DNA of 5,817 nt, from the NCBI GenBank assembly GCA_000715685.1, contig KL569436.1, positions 34,473-40,289 of the forward strand, in the 5' to 3' direction. The position numbers and the translations under genes are program-made. This document shows positions 1 through 5,379 of this stretch, piece after piece; position 1 is the first letter of the stretch, and each line of letters starts with the position of its first letter. This stretch comes from Streptomyces lilacinus (lineage in GTDB: Bacteria > Actinomycetota > Actinomycetes > Streptomycetales > Streptomycetaceae). The notes beneath the pieces were generated by a model. That model did not search any database, had not been told where the DNA came from, and saw only the letters and a program-made list of their open reading frames with translations.

Positions 1-17
1 ATGTGTATAAGAGACAG
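1..17 (+). other. Residual Nextera/Tn5 mosaic-end adapter (non-genomic)
   Basis: These 17 bases equal the last 17 of the 19-base Tn5 mosaic end used in Nextera libraries (ATGTGTATAAGAGACAG). The stretch is AT-rich against a roughly 75% G+C background and sits exactly at the window edge. It also puts a stop codon (8-10) in the frame of the thioesterase that follows, and that frame is clean from base 18 on. It creates an artificial ATG and a frame beginning Met-Cys-Ile-Arg-Asp-Ser, which should not be annotated as a protein. It is best read as untrimmed adapter at a contig end, not as a transposon end in the organism. Confidence 0.96.
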
Positions 18-226
18 CGCCCGTACTGGCCGGCCCGGTGCTCCTGCACCAGAGCGCGGACGGCGTCGCCCTGGACGCCGCCCGGCGGTGGGCCGCCCGC
101 GTCGAGGGCGCCCTCACCGTCCACGAGGACGGCGCCGCCGACCACTACACGCTGATGCGGCACCCGCACGTCGCGGCGGTCGCCGAGAACCTCGACCGTG
201 CGCTGGACGCCTCGGACGCCCGGTGA
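18..226 (+). CDS. C-terminal end of an NRPS-type thioesterase (5' truncated)
   Basis: Only the last 69 or so codons are present, because the gene is cut by the contig edge and adapter. The reading frame is open from base 20 to the TGA at 224-226. The visible part fits the end of an alpha/beta-hydrolase thioesterase: a strand with PVLLHQSADG, then a W-containing helix, then DHYTLMRHPHV, then a final helix AENLDRAL. The His of DHYTLMR (codon 143-145) is in the place of the catalytic-triad His of type I thioesterases, which release or cyclise the finished peptide from the last carrier domain. Whether it ends a multimodular NRPS or is a free-standing type II editing thioesterase cannot be decided from this fragment; the ending looks more like type I. 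The next gene starts 46 bases downstream on the same strand, which suggests one operon. The GTG at 38 is internal to the domain, not a real start. Confidence 0.8.
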
Positions 227-272
227 AGCGCCCCGCGGTGCCCCCACTCCCCTGAACAGAACGGAACACCAC

Positions 273-1862
273 GTGACGAGCGAAGAAGACCGCCGCGACG
301 GCCGGGTGGCCGCGCTGAGCGGCCGGATCGGCAGCGGCCCGAGCGAGCTGCTGCACGAGGAAGTCCTGGACCCGCAGTTCCGGTTCGAGTCCCGCCATCT
401 GATCGGCCACTACGTCGCCATCGAGAAGGTGCTGGCGGCGGAGTACGCGCGCATGGAGCTGCTGACCGCCGACGAGGCCCGGGCCATCGGCGCGCGGCTC
501 GACGGCGTCGGCACCGACACGCTCACGGCCCGGCCCGACGCCAACATGTCGGACATCGCCTTCGCCCTGGAGCGCCACGTCGAGGAAGGGCTGGAGCGGC
601 CCGTCGCCCGCTGGCACGTCGACCGCAGCCGCAACGACCTCCAGTCGTGCGCCCAGCTGATGTTCGGCCGGTCCCGGCTCGCCGGCTTCGCGACGGCGCT
701 GCTCGACTTCGGTACGGCGGCGCACCGCCTGGCGGAGGCCACCCGTGAGCTGCCCATGCCCGGCTACACCCACTTCCAGGCCGCCCAGGTCATCACCCCC
801 GGCTTCTACCTGGCGGCGGTCGGCGAACAGGTCCTGCACACCCAGCGCCGGCTGCTGGCGACGTACGACGGCCTCGACGCGTGCCCGCTGGGCGCCGGCG
901 CGATGGCCGGTCAGGAACTGCCCTGGGACCGCGACCGCATGGCCCGCCTGCTGGGCTTCGCCCGGCCGCAGTCCAGCGCGCTGACCGCGGTCGCGTCCCG
1001 TCGGTGGAGCGCGGAGGTCACCGCGGAGCTGAGCCTGCTGGGCGCCGCCCTCAGTCGCTTCGCCACCGACCTGCTGACGTGGGGCAGCAGCGAGTACGGC
1101 TTCATCAAGCTGCCCGACGAGCTGTCCGGCATCTCCTCCGCCATGCCGCAGAAGAAGAACTACCCGGTCCTGGAACGGATCCGGGGCCGCACCGCCCACC
1201 TGGGCGCCTTCCACCTCGACGTGCTGCTGGGCCAGCGCAACACCCCCTTCTGCAATCTGGTGGAGGTCTCCAAGGAGGCCGGCACCCACGTGCTCGCCGC
1301 CTTCGACTCGGCGCACGGCACGGTGCGGCTGTTCACGGAGGTGCTGCGCCGGCTGACGTTCCGCGCGGAGCGCATGCGGCAGGCGTGCGAGCGGGAGTTC
1401 CTGGGCGGGTTCGCCCTCGCCAACTCCCTCACCCTGACCGCCGGTGTTCCCTGGCGCACCGCCCAGGTGATCGCCGGACGCTACATCGTCCTGGCGTCCG
1501 CCGCCGGCCTCGCGCCGGCGCCGGGCGATCCGTCCCTGCTGGTGGGCACGGCGGCCGAGAAGGGCATCGCCCTCACCGACCCGGCGGCCCTGCTCGCCGA
1601 CGCGTTCGACGTAGGGCGCGGGCTGGAGCGCATGGCCTCCGACGGCTCGGCCCACCCCGAGGCCGTCCGGCGGCTGCTGCGGGACCAGGGCGAGGAGTAC
1701 GACCGGCTGGGCGCCGAGTGGGCCCGGCGGGCGGCGGCGGTACGGGCGGGCGCGGACGAGACGGACCGGGCACTGGGGCTCCCGGTGCGGCCGGGGCACG
1801 AGGGGACGGAGCGGGGTGAGCGCAGTGACGGGACCGATGGTGGCGAGCGCCGGGAGCGCTGA
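273..1862 (+). CDS. Argininosuccinate lyase-like protein (fumarase/aspartase superfamily), probably a fumarate-releasing C-N lyase
   Basis: Predicted 529-residue cytoplasmic lyase. Superfamily members cleave a C-N bond in a succinyl adduct and release fumarate. Three conserved regions are visible: SRNDLQ at residues 119-124, GYTHFQAAQ at 164-172 (His167 at the catalytic His position) and PLGAGAMAG at 205-213. The signature loop SSAMPQKKN is at 288-296. The GTG start at 273 is chosen because the protein then begins just before the usual N-terminal region. A weak GGAA lies about 7 bases upstream, and the GTG at 198 would overlap the thioesterase gene. Several positions differ from housekeeping ASL: the Gly before the signature serines is Ile, NPD after it is NYP, the TGRSRND strand is VDRSRND, and the usual ED-x-H is absent. 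This suggests another substrate. A charged, low-complexity tail (about 508-529) extends beyond the normal end and overlaps the next gene. Beside a kinase and a beta-replacement enzyme, a role in freeing a beta-amino group from an aspartate adduct is likely but inferred. True arginine synthesis is less likely in this context. Confidence 0.88.
   Translation: MTSEEDRRDGRVAALSGRIGSGPSELLHEEVLDPQFRFESRHLIGHYVAIEKVLAAEYARMELLTADEARAIGARLDGVGTDTLTARPDANMSDIAFALERHVEEGLERPVARWHVDRSRNDLQSCAQLMFGRSRLAGFATALLDFGTAAHRLAEATRELPMPGYTHFQAAQVITPGFYLAAVGEQVLHTQRRLLATYDGLDACPLGAGAMAGQELPWDRDRMARLLGFARPQSSALTAVASRRWSAEVTAELSLLGAALSRFATDLLTWGSSEYGFIKLPDELSGISSAMPQKKNYPVLERIRGRTAHLGAFHLDVLLGQRNTPFCNLVEVSKEAGTHVLAAFDSAHGTVRLFTEVLRRLTFRAERMRQACEREFLGGFALANSLTLTAGVPWRTAQVIAGRYIVLASAAGLAPAPGDPSLLVGTAAEKGIALTDPAALLADAFDVGRGLERMASDGSAHPEAVRRLLRDQGEEYDRLGAEWARRAAAVRAGADETDRALGLPVRPGHEGTERGERSDGTDGGERRER
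1808..1811 (+). promoter_or_regulatory. Possible ribosome binding site for the kinase gene, inside the lyase gene
   Basis: GGAG lies 4 bases before the GTG at 1816 and 13 bases before an in-frame GTG at 1825. A third in-frame start, ATG at 1837, has GGGA at 1830-1833 just 3 bases ahead. None of the three has ideal spacing, so the kinase start is uncertain within 21 bases. All choices overlap the lyase reading frame, which points to translational coupling. Confidence 0.4.
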
Positions 1863-2817
1863 GCGCGCGGCCGTACGCGCCGGGACGACCGGTGCGGGCA
1901 GGGCGTTCGGGACGTTCGGGGAACTGCTGCAGGGGGCCCTGCCGGAGCCCGACGGCGAGTTCCTCGTCACCTTCCCCCTCGCCCGCTGGTCGAGCGCCGT
2001 CTTCCACCACCGGCCGGAGGCGGCCGGGGTCACCGTGCGGCCGGCGCACAAGGGCAAGTCCCGCGCGGTCGCCGAGCAGGTCCTGGCCGCGCTCGGGGTG
2101 CGCGGCGGCGGCACCCTGGAGATCACCGCCGAACTGCCCGAGGGCAAGGGCCTGGCCAGCTCCTCCGCGGACCTGGTGGCCACCGTCCGCGCGGTCGGCG
2201 CGGCCTGGGGCGTGACCTTCCCGCCCGCCGAGATCGAGCGCTTCCTGCGGGACATCGAGCCCGCCGACGGGGTGATGTACGACGAGATCGTCGCCTTCCA
2301 CCACCGCGAGGTGCGGCTCGGCCGCCGGCTGGGCACCCTGCCCCCGCTCACCGTCGTCGCCCACGACGAGGGCGGCCAGGTCGACACCGTTCGTCACAAC
2401 CGCCGCCCCCGGACGTTCGACGCGGCGACGCGCGAGGAGTACGCCGCGCTGCTCGACCGCCTGACCGGGGCCGTCGCCGACGGCGACCTGCGCGCCGTCG
2501 GGGCCGTGGCCACCCGCAGCGCCGAACTCAACGCGCGGCTGCGCCCGCGCGGCGGCTTCGAGGAACTGCGCGCGATCTGCCGGGAGGTGGACGGTCTCGG
2601 GCTGGTCCTCGCGCACAGCGGCACCATGCTCGGCGTCCTCCTCGAGTCCGCGGACCCCGCCCTGGCCGGCAAGACCGCCCACGTCCGGGCCGCCTGCGCC
2701 GCCCTCGGCGGCGAGGTCTCCGTGCACCGCTCGCTCGGCACGGGCGACGTCTGGAACCCCGGACCCGCCGTTCCCGCCCTCGACCGCCCCAGCCCCAGCC
2801 CCCACCGGGAGATCTGA
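1816..2817 (+). CDS. GHMP-family kinase, PduX-like; probable L-threonine/L-serine O-kinase
   Basis: Predicted 333-residue soluble kinase; the start may instead be 1825 or 1837. The conserved part opens with GTFGELLQG at residues 32-40, like the G-x-x-GE-x-x-QG opening of PduX L-threonine kinases. The ATP-binding GHMP motif 2 is clear at 108-119 (PEGKGLASSSAD). The C-terminal motif GLVLAHSGTMLGVLL at 262-276 is typical of the PduX branch, and a full-length GHMP fold fits. Known PduX makes O-phospho-L-threonine for cobamide synthesis, but no cobalamin genes are visible here. Next to a cysteine-synthase-like enzyme that could use an O-phosphoamino acid, the likely role is to activate threonine or serine for beta-replacement. 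The sequence does not decide between them. The gene overlaps the lyase gene by 47 bases and ends three bases before the PLP enzyme, so coupled translation is likely. The tail after about residue 314 is Pro-rich and probably disordered. Confidence 0.85.
   Translation: MSAVTGPMVASAGSAERAAVRAGTTGAGRAFGTFGELLQGALPEPDGEFLVTFPLARWSSAVFHHRPEAAGVTVRPAHKGKSRAVAEQVLAALGVRGGGTLEITAELPEGKGLASSSADLVATVRAVGAAWGVTFPPAEIERFLRDIEPADGVMYDEIVAFHHREVRLGRRLGTLPPLTVVAHDEGGQVDTVRHNRRPRTFDAATREEYAALLDRLTGAVADGDLRAVGAVATRSAELNARLRPRGGFEELRAICREVDGLGLVLAHSGTMLGVLLESADPALAGKTAHVRAACAALGGEVSVHRSLGTGDVWNPGPAVPALDRPSPSPHREI
2807..2811 (+). promoter_or_regulatory. Ribosome binding site for the PLP/ATP-grasp gene, inside the kinase gene
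   Basis: GGGAG is placed 9 bases before the ATG at 2821 and lies within the last codons of the kinase gene, whose stop is at 2815-2817. The position supports the ATG start and coupled translation of the two proteins. Confidence 0.7.
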
Positions 2818-2820
2818 ACC

Positions 2821-5076
2821 ATGCTGTTCGACAACATGACCGAGGCCATCGGCCACACGCCGCTGGTGCGCCTGCGCCTGGGCGAGGAGCGGGGCGTGGA
2901 GGTCTACGCCAAGCTGGAGCTGCAGAACCCCTTCGCCATGAAGGACCGGGTGGCCCGCACCATCGTCCGGGAGGCGCGGCGGCTGGGCGTGCTGCGGCCC
3001 GGGGACCCGATCATCGAGAGCTCGTCCGGCACCATGGCGCTCGGCGTCGCGCTCGTCGGCCGCTCGCTCGGCCACGCCGTGCACATCGTCACCGACCCGC
3101 GCATCGACCCCCTCACCCTCGCCAAGCTCCGGGCGCTCGGCTGCGAGGTGCACGTCGTCGAGGCCATGACCAGCCACGGCTGGCAGAGCGCCCGCCTGGA
3201 GCGGCTCGAGGAGCTGATGCGGGACCTGCCCGGCGCGTTCTGGCCGCAGCAGTACGCCAACCCCGACAACCCCGGCGCCTACCGCACCCTGGCCGCCGAA
3301 CTCCTCGCGGACCTCGGCCCCTTCGACACCCTGGTCGGCGCCGTCGGCAGCGGCGGTTCGCTGTGCGGCTCGGCCCGCGCCCTCAAGGAGTCGCTGCCCG
3401 ACCTGCGCGTGGTGGGCGTCGACTGCGTCGGCAGCGCCCTGTTCGGCCAGCCCGACGTGCCGCGGCGCCTGCAGAGCGGGCTCGGCAACAGCCTGCTGCC
3501 GAAGAACCTGGACCGCACGCTCATCGACGAGGTGCACTGGCTCAACGACCACGAGGCGTTCGCCGCCGCCCGGGACCTGGCCCGCGAGCAGCAGATCTTC
3601 GCCGGCAACACCTCCGGCTCGGTCTACCGCGTCCTCGGCGGCCTCGCCGCGACCGCCGCCCCCGGCACCCGGATCGTCGGCGTCTTCCCCGACCGCGGCG
3701 ACCGCTACGTCGACACCGTCTACAGCGCCGACCACTGGGCCGAGCACGACCTCACCCGACTGCCGGCGCGCGCCGAGCCCACCACGGTCCGGCCCGGCGA
3801 GACCGCCCTGGCCTGGTCCCGGATGCCCCTGCCGGCACCCGCCGACGCCCGCCGGCACCTGCTCTTCGTCGAGTCCAACACCACCGGCACCGGCATGCTC
3901 GCCCTGGACCTGGCCCGCGACCTCGACACCGTGCCCGTCCTGCTCACCGGCGACCCCGCCCGCTACGCCGGACTGGCCGCCACGGGCTGCGAGGTCGTCG
4001 TCTGCGACACCAACTCCCTGCCCGCGCTGCGCCGTACGGTCCAGGACCGGTTCCGCCGCGAGGAGATCGCCGGCGTCACCACCACCAGCGACTACTACGT
4101 CCCGGCCGTCGCCGAACTGGCCCGCTGGCTGGGCCTGCCGGGCAACCCCGCCGAGGCGATGACCGGCTGCCGCGACAAGTCCGTACTGCGGGAGACCCTG
4201 CACCGCGCCGGAGTGGGCCAGCCCCGCTTCGCCGTCGTCACGGACGGCGGGGAGGTGGCCGAGGCGGTGGCCCGCGTCGGACTGCCCTGCGTGGTCAAGC
4301 CCGTGGACGACTCCGGCTCCACCAACGTCCTGCTCTGCGCCGACGAGGCGACCGCCGTCGCGCACGCCGAACGCGTCCTCGCCGTCACCGTCAACGTGCG
4401 CGGCCTGCCCACCGCCCGGGCCGTGCTCGTGGAGGAGTACGTGGACGCGCCCGAGTACAGCGTGGAGATGTTCAGCTGGGACGGCGCCACCGAGTGCGTG
4501 GGCATCACCGCCAAGTCCGTCACCGGCGCCCCGTACTTCGTGGAGCACCGGCACGTCTTCCCCGCCGACCTCCCGGCCCCGGCGGCCCAGGAGATCGTCG
4601 AGACCGTCCGCGCCGCCCTGGACGCGGTCGGCGTACGCCTCGGCGCCACCCACACCGAGGTCAAGCTCACCGCCGACGGCGCCAGGATCGTCGAGATCAA
4701 CCCGCGGCTGGCCGGCGGCATGATCCCCGAACTGGTCCGCCGGGCCACCGGGGTGCGGCTGCTGGAGCAGCAACTCCGCGTCGCGGTCGGGCTGCCGCCC
4801 CTCCTCAAGCCGGAGCACGACGGCTACGCCGGCATCCAGTTCCTCCTCGCCGACCGGGACGGCGTGCTGACGGCGGTCGAGGGCGTCACCGAGGCCGAGG
4901 CGGCCGACGGCGTCGAGACGGTCACCGTCACCGCCGCGCCCGGCACGCCCGTACGGCCCCCGCGCGGCGCCTCCGACCGGCTCGGCCACGTCATCGCCCG
5001 GCACGACAGCGGCGCGGGAGTGGTCGCGGCCCTGGACGCCGCCGGCGAGCGCCTGCGCGTCGTCGTCGGCGACTGA
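2821..5076 (+). CDS. Two-domain fusion: cysteine synthase-like PLP enzyme + ATP-grasp ligase
   Basis: Predicted 751-residue cytoplasmic protein. Residues 1 to about 320 form a fold-type II PLP enzyme of the cysteine synthase/cystathionine beta-synthase family. It has GHTPLVRL at 11-18, the Schiff-base Lys41 in NPFAMKDR, and ESSSGT at 66-71 in the substrate-loop place. The phosphate-binding GSGGS is at 176-180, and FPDRGDRY at 289-296 is near the domain end. Such enzymes replace the beta substituent of a serine or threonine derivative. After a Pro/Ala-rich linker (about 320-345), residues 346-751 form an ATP-grasp domain: Lys493 in VVKP, EEYVDAPEYSVEM at 538-550, and metal ligands Glu613 (HTEVKL), Glu625 and Asn627 (EINPRLAGGM). 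All key residues are present, so both halves look active. ATP-grasp enzymes usually join a carboxylate to an amine via acyl phosphate. The PLP half is proposed to use O-phosphothreonine (or serine) from the adjacent kinase with an amine donor. The ligase role is unknown. The ATG has a good RBS and only three bases separate it from the kinase gene. Confidence 0.92.
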   Translation: MLFDNMTEAIGHTPLVRLRLGEERGVEVYAKLELQNPFAMKDRVARTIVREARRLGVLRPGDPIIESSSGTMALGVALVGRSLGHAVHIVTDPRIDPLTLAKLRALGCEVHVVEAMTSHGWQSARLERLEELMRDLPGAFWPQQYANPDNPGAYRTLAAELLADLGPFDTLVGAVGSGGSLCGSARALKESLPDLRVVGVDCVGSALFGQPDVPRRLQSGLGNSLLPKNLDRTLIDEVHWLNDHEAFAAARDLAREQQIFAGNTSGSVYRVLGGLAATAAPGTRIVGVFPDRGDRYVDTVYSADHWAEHDLTRLPARAEPTTVRPGETALAWSRMPLPAPADARRHLLFVESNTTGTGMLALDLARDLDTVPVLLTGDPARYAGLAATGCEVVVCDTNSLPALRRTVQDRFRREEIAGVTTTSDYYVPAVAELARWLGLPGNPAEAMTGCRDKSVLRETLHRAGVGQPRFAVVTDGGEVAEAVARVGLPCVVKPVDDSGSTNVLLCADEATAVAHAERVLAVTVNVRGLPTARAVLVEEYVDAPEYSVEMFSWDGATECVGITAKSVTGAPYFVEHRHVFPADLPAPAAQEIVETVRAALDAVGVRLGATHTEVKLTADGARIVEINPRLAGGMIPELVRRATGVRLLEQQLRVAVGLPPLLKPEHDGYAGIQFLLADRDGVLTAVEGVTEAEAADGVETVTVTAAPGTPVRPPRGASDRLGHVIARHDSGAGVVAALDAAGERLRVVVGD

Positions 5077-5118
5077 CTCCCCCCTGGATTCCCCCTCATC
5101 AACCACTCACCACCCAGC

Positions 5119-5122
5119 GAGG
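5119..5122 (+). promoter_or_regulatory. Ribosome binding site of the MbtH-like gene
   Basis: GAGG sits 8 bases before the ATG at 5131. The 54-base gap before this gene (5077-5130) is C-rich, and I see neither a convincing terminator hairpin nor a promoter in it. The gene is therefore probably read from the same transcript as the preceding ones. Confidence 0.6.
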
Positions 5123-5130
5123 CACCCACC

Positions 5131-5349
5131 ATGAGCAACCCGTTCGAGAACGACAACGCCGCCTACATCGTCGTCCGCAACCACGAGAACCAGCACTCCC
5201 TGTGGCCCGCCGGCGCCGACGTACCGGCCGGCTGGGACCGGGTCCACGGCGAGGACACCCGCCAGGGCTGCCTGGACTACGTGGAGGCGCACTGGACCGA
5301 CATGCGCCCCGCGAGCCTGGTGGCCGCCCTCGGCGCCGAGCGCCGCTGA
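5131..5349 (+). CDS. MbtH-like protein (NRPS adenylation-domain partner)
   Basis: Full-length 72-residue member of the MbtH family, whose usual size is about 60-75 residues. The family hallmarks are present: NPFENDN at residues 3-9, NHENQHSLWP at 17-26, PAGW at 32-35, and CLDYVEAHWTDMRP at 47-60, including the conserved Ser and Trp residues of the family signature. MbtH-like proteins bind the adenylation domains of NRPSs and help them fold and activate amino acids; they have no catalytic activity of their own. The ATG has a good GAGG ribosome binding site. An NRPS gene starts 30 bases downstream, so it is probably co-expressed with that gene. No adenylation domain lies within this window, so its partner must be further downstream, upstream of the contig edge, or elsewhere in the cluster. 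Confidence 0.97.
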   Translation: MSNPFENDNAAYIVVRNHENQHSLWPAGADVPAGWDRVHGEDTRQGCLDYVEAHWTDMRPASLVAALGAERR

Positions 5350-5366
5350 CGGCGGCCGGCGAGTCC

Positions 5367-5374
5367 GAGGAGAG
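5367..5374 (+). promoter_or_regulatory. Strong ribosome binding site of the NRPS gene
   Basis: GAGGAGAG is placed 5 bases before the ATG at 5380. It is the best Shine-Dalgarno match in the window. It decides the start of the NRPS gene and so supports a protein that truly begins with a carrier domain. Confidence 0.8.
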
Positions 5375-5379
5375 ACACC

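Noticed and set aside
1..17. A natural Tn5/IS50 transposon end
   Set aside because: The sequence is the engineered mosaic end used in library kits, at the exact contig edge, with no transposase or direct repeat beside it.
1..255. An 84-codon plus-strand frame starting at base 1
   Set aside because: Its ATG is part of the sequencing adapter and its translation is Arg/Pro-rich. The real frame here is the thioesterase one.
198..272. Upstream GTG start (198) for the lyase gene
   Set aside because: It would overlap the thioesterase gene and add 25 Pro/Arg-rich residues unlike the family. GTG 273 fits the family N-terminus better.
114..2387. A 757-codon minus-strand open frame across the lyase and kinase genes
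   Set aside because: Arg/Pro/Gly/Ala-rich translation with no domain signature, fully opposite real genes; a GC-bias shadow.
1573..5106. A 1177-codon open frame on the minus strand, antisense to the kinase and PLP/ATP-grasp genes
   Set aside because: It lies opposite two well-supported genes. Its translation is a low-complexity Gly/Ala/Val/Asp/Gln mix without recognisable motifs, as expected from high-GC codon bias that rarely creates antisense stops.
5077..5130. Terminator or promoter between the PLP/ATP-grasp and MbtH-like genes
   Set aside because: The gap is C-rich, without a visible stable hairpin plus T-run or clear -35/-10 elements; read-through is more likely.
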